A stretch of DNA of 15,893 nucleotides from Bacillota bacterium (GCA_017534025.1 JAFWDF010000055.1:1-15893), one strand, 5' to 3'. Numbered from the stretch's first letter, positions 6,210-14,306 are shown. The notes: a model not told the origin generated them from the letters alone. Program-made: numbers and translations.

Positions 6210-8051
6210 ATGAGCAAACAATATCTGAAAAAGTGTCTGATTCTGGTCATGAGCCTGGCCATGGTGATCGCGATGGTACCGCAGTTTGGTGCCCTGGCGT
6301 TCGCGGAAGAGGCGGTTGACGGAGGCTATCCGGAGGCGGAGGCTGTTGCGCTGGAACCCGGCGGCGGTCCGGTGCAGCTGACCGGCACGCTGACCTCGCC
6401 GTCGAAATCGGATTATTATAAGTTTACTGTTCCGGAAGGAAAGAGCATCTGTCTGGATCTCAGCAGTACGGGACAGGGCGTTAATGAAGTGGACCTCACT
6501 CCGCTGGGATACGGCACCGGCGGCGGCCCGAGTACCGGGACCGGTGTGCAGATCGTCCGGGAGCGGGACGGCTATACTTTTGATGCCACGTCGCTGCGCA
6601 CCTACTTCATGGATTTCGGCACCAGCCAGAAAATCTGCCTGAATGCCGCTACCTATTATGTCCAGGTTATGGCGCAGGAAAATATTGCCACACGGGGCAC
6701 GGACAAAAACGGCAACGTTATCTATTATAATGCCGCTACAGGAAACGACACGGCTTATCTGTCGTACAACTATACAGTTACATTAAACGCGACGGAGCTG
6801 GAGGATGTCGCCGAGGGCAAACAGAACGGCGACCGGTTCCGGGACGCTGTGGATGTCGATCTCAACGAGTCGTATCATGGCGTACAGGCGCTGTCCTGCC
6901 TGTCGCCGCTCGGCAGTGCCGATCCGGGCAACACGTATGAGGAATACCGGCTGGTGCTGGACCGCACTGCGAAAATCCGTTTTGCGCTCAGTGACTACAA
7001 TGATAATGTCGGGTACACGGAAATCACGATTTTCAAAGAGGGCGGCACCCCTTACTACGGTTCCAAACTGCTGTCCAATCTGGATGGCTACCTGGCACCG
7101 CATAACGATCTGGAATGCGTTCTGGCAAAGGGAACGTACTTTATCAGCCTGAAGCTGTTCCACGATGAATATGTTGTACAGGATACCGATTTCGGGACAC
7201 CGTATATACTGACGCTGGAGGAAAAGGAAAATGACGCGCCGGAGCTGGCCGGGCTCGATCCGTCGATGAATAATGTCACCCTTCACTGGAATGCGGTGCC
7301 GGATGCTGCAGGCTACAGGGTTTACCGCCGTTTTGTCACGGAAGACAATTACTATGACGATGAACCGTACCGCCTGATAGCGGATAATGTCAAAGACACC
7401 TCTTATGCGGATGCTTCCGGGGAAATGGGCCAGATGTACGGCTACACCGTCAGCGCGGTATTTGCGGACGGAACGGAGAGCGCGTACGACAATACCGGCC
7501 TGACAGGAGCCAGAGGGTTCCGGGATATCCGGTCGGGACAGTATTATTACAACGCTGTGCTCTGGGCGGTGCAGAAAGGCATTACCGCCGGCACCAGCGA
7601 TACGACCTTCTCGCCGGAAGACTCCTGTACCCGCGCGCAGATGGTAACCTTCCTCTGGCGGACGGCGGGACAGCCGGAACCGTCCAGCCAGGAAAATCCG
7701 TTTGAGGATGTGCAGGAGGACGCATACTATTATAAAGCTGTGCTCTGGGCCGTGGAAAATAAGATTACCAATGGTATGTCGGATACGACCTTCGAGCCGG
7801 AGGGTACCGTGACCAGAGGGCAGACGGCAACCTTCCTGTTCCGGTATAAGGATGACGCGGCCGTGCCGTCGATTGCAAATCCGTTCGAAGACGTCAATGA
7901 GAAAGCCTATTACTATGAACCGGTGCTCTGGGCATATCACGCAGGCGTGACCAAAGGTGTCAGTGATGATTCCTTCGCACCGGGTCGCGATTGCACACGG
8001 GGACAGATCGTGACCTTCCTGTGGCGCAGTGAAGGCGAGCCTGCGGTATAA
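6210..8051 (+). CDS. Secreted cell-wall protein with PPC-like, FN3-like and three SLH domains
   Basis: The 613-residue exported protein is probably bound to secondary cell-wall polymer. Residues 1-32 form a Sec signal peptide (KK, hydrophobic core 9-31, cleavage likely after AFA at 32). Residues about 52-195 and 205-337 look like two beta-sandwich units of the pre-peptidase C-terminal type (SDYYKFTVPEGKS at 67-79; EEYRLVLDRTAKIRFAL at 244-260). Residues about 343-432 resemble fibronectin type III (VTLHWNAVPDAAGYRVYRR). Three SLH repeats follow (about 437-485, 497-545 and 558-605), each with a YYYxxVLWA core and a TR-x-Q-x-x-TFLWR/TFLFR end. No protease or hydrolase motif is visible, so adhesion or a structural surface role is the likely job. 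The ATG at 6210 has AGGGAG 7 nt upstream; an in-frame TTG at 6171 would put 13 extra residues before the signal peptide. Confidence 0.88.
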   Translation: MSKQYLKKCLILVMSLAMVIAMVPQFGALAFAEEAVDGGYPEAEAVALEPGGGPVQLTGTLTSPSKSDYYKFTVPEGKSICLDLSSTGQGVNEVDLTPLGYGTGGGPSTGTGVQIVRERDGYTFDATSLRTYFMDFGTSQKICLNAATYYVQVMAQENIATRGTDKNGNVIYYNAATGNDTAYLSYNYTVTLNATELEDVAEGKQNGDRFRDAVDVDLNESYHGVQALSCLSPLGSADPGNTYEEYRLVLDRTAKIRFALSDYNDNVGYTEITIFKEGGTPYYGSKLLSNLDGYLAPHNDLECVLAKGTYFISLKLFHDEYVVQDTDFGTPYILTLEEKENDAPELAGLDPSMNNVTLHWNAVPDAAGYRVYRRFVTEDNYYDDEPYRLIADNVKDTSYADASGEMGQMYGYTVSAVFADGTESAYDNTGLTGARGFRDIRSGQYYYNAVLWAVQKGITAGTSDTTFSPEDSCTRAQMVTFLWRTAGQPEPSSQENPFEDVQEDAYYYKAVLWAVENKITNGMSDTTFEPEGTVTRGQTATFLFRYKDDAAVPSIANPFEDVNEKAYYYEPVLWAYHAGVTKGVSDDSFAPGRDCTRGQIVTFLWRSEGEPAV

Positions 8052-8113
8052 TAAAAAACTCTGCGGGGCAGCCCGTAACAGTATAAAACCGTGTTTTTAA
8101 AGGGGGTGGACAG

Positions 8114-10312
8114 ATGGCAATCTATAAATGCAGTGTCTGCGGTTATATCTTTGATGAGGAAAAGGAAGGCAGAAGTCTTTCGGATCTGGATGCCTGTCCG
8201 GTGTGTAAGCAGCCGATCTCAAAATTTGAAAAGATCGGGGAAACTGCCGGGAAAGCGGCGCCAGCCGGACCGGCCTCGGGAAACACACTGGCTGAAGGGG
8301 ACGCTGCCGTAGGCGGGCTCCTGAACCTGGCCTACGATCCGCTTTTTGCCCGTACAGACAGTACTGCGCGGTATATGGCGGAGATCCATGAAATGGCGGT
8401 GACCGGCAGGAAAGTGGACGGTGCGATGGGTACGCAGATGCCGATGCCCGGCTGGGACGATATTCTGTTTCTCGGCGCACAGCTGAATCCGCCGCCGATG
8501 AATGACGAGGATCCGGTCGTGACCAGAACCGTGATCGGCAAACATGCTAAGAAGCCGATGGTGCTGGAAAAACCGGTGTTCATTTCCCATATGTCCTTCG
8601 GGGCATTGTCAAGGGAAATCAAGGTCGCGCTGGCGAAAGGCAGTGCGATGGCCAAAACCGCCATGTGCAGCGGGGAAGGCGGCATCCTTCCGGAGGAAAA
8701 AGAAGCCTCGTACAAGTATATATTCGAATATATTCCGAATAAATACAGTGTAACGGACGAGAATCTGCAGACTTCCGACGCGATTGAAATCAAAATCGGA
8801 CAGGGCACCAAACCGGGGATGGGAGGACATCTGCCGGGTGAAAAGGTGACACCGGAACGCGCCGCACTGCGGGGCAAGCAGCCGGGACAGGATATACAGA
8901 GGCCGAGCAAATTCCCGGAAATACAGTCCAAAGAAGCTCTGAAGGCCATGGTGGATATGCTGCGGGAACGCTCCGGCGGACGGCCGATCGGCCTCAAGAT
9001 CGCCGCGGGCCGGCTGGAACAGGATCTGGAACACTGCGTCTTTGCGGAACCGGATTTCATTACCATTGACGGCAGAGGTGGCGCAACGGGTTCCAGCCCG
9101 TACCTGCTGCGGGAATCCACTACGGTGCCGACCGTATTTGCGCTTTCCCGTGCCAGAGCCTATCTGGACAAGGCGGGCGCGGATATTGACCTGATCATCA
9201 CCGGCGGGCTGCGGGTTTCGTCGGATTTCGCCAAGGCACTGGCTATGGGCGCAGACGCGGTGGCCATTGCCAGCGCAGCGCTGATCGCGGCGGCCTGCCA
9301 GCAGTACCGTATCTGCGGAAGCGGCAATTGTCCGGTAGGCATTGCCACGCAGAATCCGGAGCTCCGGAGCCGGCTGGATGTAGAGGCTGCGGCGCAGCGG
9401 GTGGCCAATTTCCTGAACGTTTCCGGACAGGAACTCGAAATGTTTGCCAGGATCACCGGCCATGCTTCGGTGCATGACCTTTCAGTTCGGGATTTGATTA
9501 CGCTGGATGAATCCATTGCAAAATACACGAAGATCCCGCATGCGGGAGAAGTGTCGGAGCCGGCAGTGCCGGGCGGCAGTACAGAAGCCGGCGGCGCACA
9601 GGCGGCGGTTCCGGCAGGAACAGTATCATTTAAGGAGGAAAAGAACATGGAAAAGTATAAGTGCTTAGTCTGCGGCGAAGTATTTGAAGTGGAAGCGGGA
9701 CAGGAACCGGTATGTCCGCTTTGCAAGGCAAAGGGCGATAAGCTGCAGAAACTGGAAGGCGCTGAAGAAGCACCGGCAAATCCGTATGCCGGCACGCAGA
9801 CCGAAAAGAATCTGGAAGCGGCGTTCGCCGGAGAATCCCAGGCCAGAAACAAATATACGTATTTTGCGTCCAAGGCGAAGAAGGAAGGCTTTGAGCAGAT
9901 CGCGGCACTGTTCCTGGAAACTGCGGAGAATGAAAAGGAACATGCGAAAATCTGGTTCAAGGAACTGAACGGCATCGGTGATACCGCAGCCAATCTCAAG
10001 GCGGCGGCAGACGGTGAGAACTATGAATGGACCGACATGTATGAAGGCTTTGCGAAGACGGCTGAAGAAGAAGGCTTCCCGGAACTGGCCGCCAAATTCC
10101 GCATGGTGGGCGAGATCGAAAAGCATCATGAAGAACGGTATCTGGCTCTGCTGAAGAATGTGGAAATGCAGGAAGTCTTCCGCAAGAGTGAAGTCAAGGT
10201 ATGGAAGTGCCGCAACTGCGGCCACATCGTTGTGGGCACCGAGGCGCCGGAAGTATGTCCGGTCTGCGACCATCCGCAGAGCTATTTCGAAATCGACGCG
10301 GAAAACTATTAA
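8114..10312 (+). CDS. Rubredoxin - glutamate synthase FMN domain - rubredoxin-like - rubrerythrin - rubredoxin fusion
   Basis: A 732-residue cytosolic redox protein built of five modules. Residues 1-42: rubredoxin (C6, C9, C28, C31). Residues about 65-477: the FMN-binding synthase domain of glutamate synthase without the glutaminase part, with GRGGATGSSP (320-329) and C395-x5-C401-x4-C406, the spacing that holds the 3Fe-4S cluster. Residues 513-548: a short second iron knuckle (C517, C520, C534, C537). Residues about 556-690: rubrerythrin di-iron four-helix bundle (E574, E607-x2-H610, E644, E667/E669 with H672). Residues 695-732: a rubredoxin (C699, C702, C715, C718). Rubrerythrins reduce peroxide with electrons from rubredoxin, so oxidative-stress defence is likely; the substrate of the FMN half is unknown. 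An Ala/Gly/Pro linker (478-510) joins the halves, and a ribosome binding site plus ATG lies at residue 512. AGGGGGTGG precedes the first ATG. Confidence 0.85.
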   Translation: MAIYKCSVCGYIFDEEKEGRSLSDLDACPVCKQPISKFEKIGETAGKAAPAGPASGNTLAEGDAAVGGLLNLAYDPLFARTDSTARYMAEIHEMAVTGRKVDGAMGTQMPMPGWDDILFLGAQLNPPPMNDEDPVVTRTVIGKHAKKPMVLEKPVFISHMSFGALSREIKVALAKGSAMAKTAMCSGEGGILPEEKEASYKYIFEYIPNKYSVTDENLQTSDAIEIKIGQGTKPGMGGHLPGEKVTPERAALRGKQPGQDIQRPSKFPEIQSKEALKAMVDMLRERSGGRPIGLKIAAGRLEQDLEHCVFAEPDFITIDGRGGATGSSPYLLRESTTVPTVFALSRARAYLDKAGADIDLIITGGLRVSSDFAKALAMGADAVAIASAALIAAACQQYRICGSGNCPVGIATQNPELRSRLDVEAAAQRVANFLNVSGQELEMFARITGHASVHDLSVRDLITLDESIAKYTKIPHAGEVSEPAVPGGSTEAGGAQAAVPAGTVSFKEEKNMEKYKCLVCGEVFEVEAGQEPVCPLCKAKGDKLQKLEGAEEAPANPYAGTQTEKNLEAAFAGESQARNKYTYFASKAKKEGFEQIAALFLETAENEKEHAKIWFKELNGIGDTAANLKAAADGENYEWTDMYEGFAKTAEEEGFPELAAKFRMVGEIEKHHEERYLALLKNVEMQEVFRKSEVKVWKCRNCGHIVVGTEAPEVCPVCDHPQSYFEIDAENY
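9632..9649 (+). promoter_or_regulatory. Internal ribosome binding site and in-frame ATG inside the redox fusion
   Basis: AAGGAGG (9632-9638), 8 nt, then ATG (9647-9649) is a canonical translation start, in frame with the surrounding gene at codon 512. It begins exactly where the rubrerythrin-type module starts (MEKYKCLVCGEVFE). A separate 221-residue rubrerythrin (9647-10312) could be made from it, or it may be the remnant of a formerly separate gene. Confidence 0.6.
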
Positions 10313-10362
10313 TGATTCCGCCGGCGATGCCGGCAGCAAAAACAGAATAATCCGGTAAGAAA

Positions 10363-10422
10363 GGCGGGCTGCCGCGAAAGAGCGCATAGAAATGTGCTCT
10401 GACGGGCAGCCCGCCGTGTTTT
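10363..10422 (+). terminator. Bipartite hairpin terminator after the redox fusion, possibly bidirectional
   Basis: An outer 11-bp perfect stem (GGCGGGCTGCC 10363-10373, GGCAGCCCGCC 10405-10415) encloses an inner 9-bp stem (10379-10387 with 10392-10400, one G-U pair, AGAA loop). GTGTTTT follows on the plus strand; on the minus strand TTTCTT follows, so it may also end the convergent hydrolase gene. A smaller hairpin, GCCGGC-GAT-GCCGGC, lies at 10320-10334. Confidence 0.65.
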
Positions 10423-10486
10423 CAATAGGCGCTGCGAAACCGCCGGAATCCCGGGGCCGCCGCAGAATGCCGGTGCTCAAAGCATG

Positions 10487-10520
10487 CAGATGCCGGCGTT
10501 CCGGCGCTCAGATGCCGGCG
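10487..10520. repeat. Short direct repeat at the 3' end of the hydrolase gene
   Basis: CAGATGCCGGCG occurs at 10487-10498 and again at 10509-10520, 22 bp apart, with a looser copy (CAGAATGCCGGTG) upstream. The second copy covers the hydrolase stop codon. It is probably a local duplication; no function is apparent. Confidence 0.5.
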
Positions 10521-11287
10521 CGGTAAAAGGCAATGGCCAGATCTGCAACCCGGTCCGGCGTTTCCGGAAAATCAGACAGTGTGTGTTCTTCGCCGGGAAT
10601 GACTGTGATCGGAATATTGAACTGCTCCGCAAAGGATTTGGCGTAGCTGAGCTCAATCGTGGAATCCTTCTCTCCGTGCACCATTTCAAAGCGGACGTCG
10701 TTGAAGATCCGGCCGGCGAATTTCCGTGACAGATCATGTTCCCGGAGATCCTCCAGAAAACCGAAAGGTATGCGTACTGCGTCCGGCGCACCGACATCCG
10801 GCACGATATATCCTTTTTCTTCAAATTCTTTCATGTAAACGGGATCAATCCCGCTGCCCGGCGGACCGAGCAGGAGCAGCGGCATGTTGACCGCCGCGCT
10901 GCGGAGGAAGGCATCGCAGCCTTTATGCGGATAACTGCAAACGTACAGCGTAGTCACATAGGCACCGAAGCTGGAGGAAAAATAATGGATCCGGCAGTCT
11001 GGCCAGGTTTCGGAAACATATTGTTCTACGGCCGCCAGGCTGGCAAAGCAGTTTTCCAGACGCAGGCTTTCCGCCCGCGCTTCGCCGGACCCGTGACCGG
11101 GCTGGTCATACGTTACGACGCCGAAACCCGCCGGGGGCATGCGCCGGAAAAGCATCTGCGCGGTCATGCAATCCCTGCTGCTGCCAAATCCGTGGACCAT
11201 TATAATTATGTCGCGAACGCCGTCCGGCACCAGGGAGAGCCCGGGTACGGCCGCACCATTCTGTTTTTTCAGCTGAAATGAATCCAT
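10508..11287 (-). CDS. Alpha/beta hydrolase (serine aminopeptidase / acylglycerol lipase-like)
   Basis: The 259-residue cytosolic protein has the alpha/beta hydrolase order: oxyanion motif MVHGFGSS (30-37), DQPGHGSG (61-68), nucleophile elbow FSSSFGAY with S106 (103-110; the usual first Gly of GxSxG is Ser), D208 in HGEKDST and H235 in GEEHTL. It should hydrolyse an ester, thioester or similar bond; the substrate is unknown. The ATG is preceded by AGAAAGG at about 8 nt. It lies 23 nt after the stop codon of the LysR gene on the same strand, so the two are probably co-transcribed, placing the hydrolase in the LysR regulon and perhaps in the same pathway as the divergent CoA-transferase. It converges with the redox fusion. 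Confidence 0.85.
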   Translation of the reverse strand: MDSFQLKKQNGAAVPGLSLVPDGVRDIIIMVHGFGSSRDCMTAQMLFRRMPPAGFGVVTYDQPGHGSGEARAESLRLENCFASLAAVEQYVSETWPDCRIHYFSSSFGAYVTTLYVCSYPHKGCDAFLRSAAVNMPLLLLGPPGSGIDPVYMKEFEEKGYIVPDVGAPDAVRIPFGFLEDLREHDLSRKFAGRIFNDVRFEMVHGEKDSTIELSYAKSFAEQFNIPITVIPGEEHTLSDFPETPDRVADLAIAFYRAGI

Positions 11288-11310
11288 CGTTCCGACCTTT
11301 CTTCTGTTTC

Positions 11311-12219
11311 TTACTCAAACTGTTTTTCCAGAATCATGTTCTGCACCGTTTTCTTCAATGAGAATATAAGTGAATTGGTGTTGTCTTTTCGAATGATCAT
11401 ATCTCTGTCAAACCGGTTGTCCTCGCTGATGACCGGAACGACGCAGAACGGTTCCGGCTGGCCGATGCTGGAGGTGGCAAACGCATCCAGCATGACGCAT
11501 TCCCCAAGACGAATGCGCATCATCTGCCGGCCCCAGTTAAAATCGTTGCCGAGATCTTCAATATGAATGCCCTGTTCCCGAAAAAAATCATTTGTGGATT
11601 CATTTACAGATTCCGGAATATCTTTCCACTTGCGGACAATTACAATTTCGTTTTGCAGATCGCGGAATTCCACGTATTTTTTCTCCGCCAGCCGGTGTTC
11701 CTGAAAAACAATCAGCTGCGGATATTCATGGGCGAGGGTGAAACGCTCCTGTTTATCATGGGAAGCAAGGCAGGAGTGATAGACCAGAACCGCATCCAGA
11801 AAACCGTTTTCCAGTCCTTCGGAAAGGGTCGGCAGACCGGCTTTCATATATTCAATCGTAACTGCCGGATAGTCTATGCGCATTCTTTCCACGATCCGCG
11901 CAAGATATTCCGCATTTTCGTTGCGGAAATAACCGATCCGGATAATGCCTGCCTTATTCCCGGACAGTCCGCTTACTTTCAGCATTAAAGTATCATAGTC
12001 GGTAATCAGTTTTCGGGCATCGTCCAGAAGGGAAAGGCCGGCTTCGCTCAGTTGTACTTTCCGGGTAGTTCTGTCAAACAGTTTTACTCCCAGTTCCTTT
12101 TCCAGTGCGTGAATTCCTCTGCTCAGGGTGGACTGTGATGTAAACATTTTTTCTGCGGCTTCTTTGAAACTCAGTGTTTCCGCGACTTTTATATAATAGC
12201 GCAGCAATTCAATATTCAT
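11311..12219 (-). CDS. LysR-type transcriptional regulator
   Basis: A 302-residue LysR-family regulator. Residues 1-60 are the winged helix-turn-helix (LRYYIKVAETLSFKEAAEKM, then TSQSTLSRGIHALEKELG), followed by the linker helix and an effector-binding domain of periplasmic-binding-protein fold (from about 90). Such proteins act as tetramers and switch a divergent operon in response to a pathway metabolite. The neighbour on the other side of the 404-nt control region is the CoA-transferase gene, the obvious target. I use the ATG at 12219, with GGAGG 11 nt upstream; a TTG at 12237 would swallow that ribosome binding site. The alpha/beta hydrolase gene follows on the same strand. The effector is unknown, plausibly a substrate of the CoA-transferase or molybdoenzyme pathway. 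Confidence 0.93.
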   Translation of the reverse strand: MNIELLRYYIKVAETLSFKEAAEKMFTSQSTLSRGIHALEKELGVKLFDRTTRKVQLSEAGLSLLDDARKLITDYDTLMLKVSGLSGNKAGIIRIGYFRNENAEYLARIVERMRIDYPAVTIEYMKAGLPTLSEGLENGFLDAVLVYHSCLASHDKQERFTLAHEYPQLIVFQEHRLAEKKYVEFRDLQNEIVIVRKWKDIPESVNESTNDFFREQGIHIEDLGNDFNWGRQMMRIRLGECVMLDAFATSSIGQPEPFCVVPVISEDNRFDRDMIIRKDNTNSLIFSLKKTVQNMILEKQFE

Positions 12220-12261
12220 AATGCATACTTCCTCCAATCCCTAATAGTTTGATACACATAT

Positions 12262-12267
12262 ATTATA
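12262..12267 (-). promoter_or_regulatory. Candidate -10 box of the LysR gene
   Basis: On the minus strand these bases read TATAAT, 43-48 nt upstream of the LysR start codon. No good -35 box stands 17 nt upstream (ATAATC), which is common for autoregulated LysR genes. Confidence 0.35.
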
Positions 12268-12301
12268 CCTCATAGGCGGCCATGGATTATTTCTATTGAC
12301 C

Positions 12302-12456
12302 GAAAATCATTGCAACATTTTCAAGAAACAAAATGAATCATAATAAATAAAACTAACTTTAAAATAGTTTAATCAAATAGATCCTCTTAATGCAAACTAA
12401 CGGAATTGTCTAAAATGTAACAAAAAACGAAATAATATAGTTCGTTTGCATATAAT
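12302..12456 (+). promoter_or_regulatory. Divergent control region: three N9 dyads and a -10 box for the CoA-transferase gene
   Basis: Three perfect dyads with the same 9-bp spacer stand in the AT-rich region between the LysR and CoA-transferase genes: GAAAAT-N9-ATTTTC (12302-12322), AAACTA-N9-TAGTTT (12350-12370) and AAACGAA-N9-TTCGTTT (12425-12447). The last stands 3 nt before a TATAAT box (12451-12456). LysR proteins bind interrupted dyads of this size, so these are candidate operators. The remaining leader to 12623 holds one possible 29-codon ORF (12488-12577) without a good ribosome binding site. Confidence 0.45.
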
Positions 12457-12623
12457 GATTACAACAATGATTGCAGAAAGTGAAATAATGAATTTGAAAA
12501 ACTACGCCGTCAATAGTATTCTGCAGCATATAGAAACCGGATATGAAAAGCGTGCTGAGGCAGGCTGGAATACATAAATCTGATATTGAGGCAATTGTGT
12601 TACATAACCAGGAGGAAGAAAAA

Positions 12624-14240
12624 ATGGCTGCAATTATTACAAAGGAACAGGCGGCGGAATTATTCTTCGACGGGGCAGTTGTTTGCGGGGTGTCTTCCGG
12701 TGTGGAAGGCTGGCCGGAAGAGATTGGCATGGCTGTGGAAAAACGGTTTCTGGAAACCGGGCACCCGGCAGGGATGACCAATATTCACGCGGCCGGATTT
12801 ATTTCCGGAGAGTGCTGGGCGCACGAGGGACTGCTGGCGTTGAATATTTCCTCGCATGAATCAACCACTCCATCGCTTGCGAAACTGATTCAGGAGGACA
12901 AGCTGCCGGCCTGGTACATGCCGCTGGGCACCATGCTGCAGATGTACACCGAGATCGGCCGGGGGATGCCGGGTGTTCTGTCAAAATGCGGACTGGGCAC
13001 TTTTATGGATGCGCGCGTGGACGGCGGTGTTCTGAATCCTTCCGCGGAGGCGATTGACCGGGCAAAGAAAGAGCGGGGGGAACGCCTGTTTATCGAATAT
13101 GTCCCGGATTTTATGGGCGAGGAATACCTGTTTTACAATATTCCGAAGATCGATATCGGGATTATGCGCGGTACCACGGCGGATGAACACGGAAACATTA
13201 CCACCGAGTTTGAATGCCTGAATCTGGAGCTTGGCGCAGTAGCCAGAGCTACAAAGGCCTGCGGCGGTATCGTGATCGTAGAAGTGGAACGGATCGCGAA
13301 AGCCGGTTCGCTCAATCCGAAGCTGGTCAAGATCGGACAGAATCTCGTCGATTATATTGTAGTCAACGAGCATCCGGAACTGATCACAAGAGGACTGAAT
13401 TACAGAAATTACAAGGGGATCCGTTACTGGGACGGACAGAACGGCCAGCTCAAGGTGCCGACCGATTCCATTCCTGTGATGCCGTTTGATCCGAAGAAAG
13501 TCATTATCCGCCGGACCATCATGGAATTGCCGAAGAGAGGTTCGAAATGCAATTTCGGAATCGGCTTGCCGACGTTCTGCGGCGAAGTGATCGTGGAACA
13601 GGGCGAAATGGAAAACTATGTCATGATTTCCGAGCTCGGATCCGTGGGCGGCGTACCGGGAGCAGGCACGGATTTCGGATGCCACTGGAACAATGAATGG
13701 TCCTGTGATCATAAGGATCATTTCGACTGGATCGACGGCACGGGACTGGATTTCGGCGTGTTCGGCCTGTCCGAGGCGCAGGAGGACGGATCCATTAACG
13801 TATCCCGTCTGAACGGCGTGACATTGGGGGTCGGCGGTTTTTCAAATATTACTACCGGCGCGAAAAAAGCATGCTTCATCGGAACCTTTACGGCCAAAGG
13901 GCTGAAAGAACATATCGAGGACGGCAAACTGGTCATCGATCAGGAAGGGCGGCTCAAAAAGTTTGTGAAGCAGTCCGAGCAGATTGCTTTTGATGCGCCG
14001 AAGGCTGCGAAAAACGGGAAACCGGCACTTTTCATTACGGAAAGAGCGGTTCTGGAGGCGAGAGAAGACGGTGTGTATCTTCTGGAAATCGCGCCGGGCG
14101 TGGATATGCAGAAGGATATCTTCGACCAGATGGGGTTTGAACCGAAGATCCCGGAAGAAGGAGTCAAATTCATGCCTCTGGAAATTTTTGAAGAAGAATG
14201 GCACGGCCTGACGGAAATACTGGACAGGCTGGAAGAATAA
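12624..14240 (+). CDS. Family I CoA-transferase (acetate/propionate CoA-transferase, YdiF/Pct-like)
   Basis: A 538-residue cytosolic CoA-transferase of the fused alpha-beta type, which swaps CoA between an acyl-CoA and a free acid such as acetate. The N-terminal half (about 1-290) and C-terminal half (about 300-538) match the two subunits of split enzymes. The likely catalytic glutamate is E337 in ISELGSVGGVP, equivalent to the VEAG-x-GG motif of propionate CoA-transferase; FGIGLPTF precedes it at 311-318. The motif deviates slightly (S-E-L-G), so substrate range may differ from classical Pct. The ATG at 12624 has AGGAGG 8 nt upstream; an earlier in-frame ATG at 12543 has no ribosome binding site. 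It is divergent from a LysR gene and followed after 209 nt by the molybdenum hydroxylase genes, suggesting fermentation of a compound that is hydroxylated and later handled as a CoA ester. Confidence 0.88.
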   Translation: MAAIITKEQAAELFFDGAVVCGVSSGVEGWPEEIGMAVEKRFLETGHPAGMTNIHAAGFISGECWAHEGLLALNISSHESTTPSLAKLIQEDKLPAWYMPLGTMLQMYTEIGRGMPGVLSKCGLGTFMDARVDGGVLNPSAEAIDRAKKERGERLFIEYVPDFMGEEYLFYNIPKIDIGIMRGTTADEHGNITTEFECLNLELGAVARATKACGGIVIVEVERIAKAGSLNPKLVKIGQNLVDYIVVNEHPELITRGLNYRNYKGIRYWDGQNGQLKVPTDSIPVMPFDPKKVIIRRTIMELPKRGSKCNFGIGLPTFCGEVIVEQGEMENYVMISELGSVGGVPGAGTDFGCHWNNEWSCDHKDHFDWIDGTGLDFGVFGLSEAQEDGSINVSRLNGVTLGVGGFSNITTGAKKACFIGTFTAKGLKEHIEDGKLVIDQEGRLKKFVKQSEQIAFDAPKAAKNGKPALFITERAVLEAREDGVYLLEIAPGVDMQKDIFDQMGFEPKIPEEGVKFMPLEIFEEEWHGLTEILDRLEE

Positions 14241-14247
14241 ATAAAGA

Positions 14248-14275
14248 ACAGACCGGATAGATGGTTTGTATTTTT
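14248..14275 (+). terminator. Possible weak terminator after the CoA-transferase gene
   Basis: ACAGACC (14248-14254) pairs with GGTTTGT (14263-14269), 7 bp with one G-U, 8-nt loop, followed by A and TTTTT. A run of eight T also stands at 14293-14300 behind a 4-bp AAAG/CTTT stem. Either could end the transcript partly. Confidence 0.4.
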
Positions 14276-14306
14276 CACGGATCAAAGGGCGCTTTTTTTT
14301 AAACTT

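Noticed and set aside
6783..7940. A 385-codon minus-strand open frame inside the SLH protein gene
   Set aside because: It is a low-quality composition with no family motifs, fully inside a gene with clear SLH domains.
8052..8113. A terminator between the SLH gene and the redox fusion (CGGG-GCAG-CCCG at 8064-8075)
   Set aside because: The stem is only 4 bp and no T run follows; read-through or a local promoter is equally likely.
8609..10480. Long minus-strand frames across the redox fusion (8609-9475, 9160-9999, 9665-10480)
   Set aside because: They mirror the coding strand, have no recognisable domains and overlap one another.
12543..12623. Earlier ATG start for the CoA-transferase
   Set aside because: There is no ribosome binding site before it, whereas AGGAGG stands 8 nt before the ATG at 12624, where family members begin.
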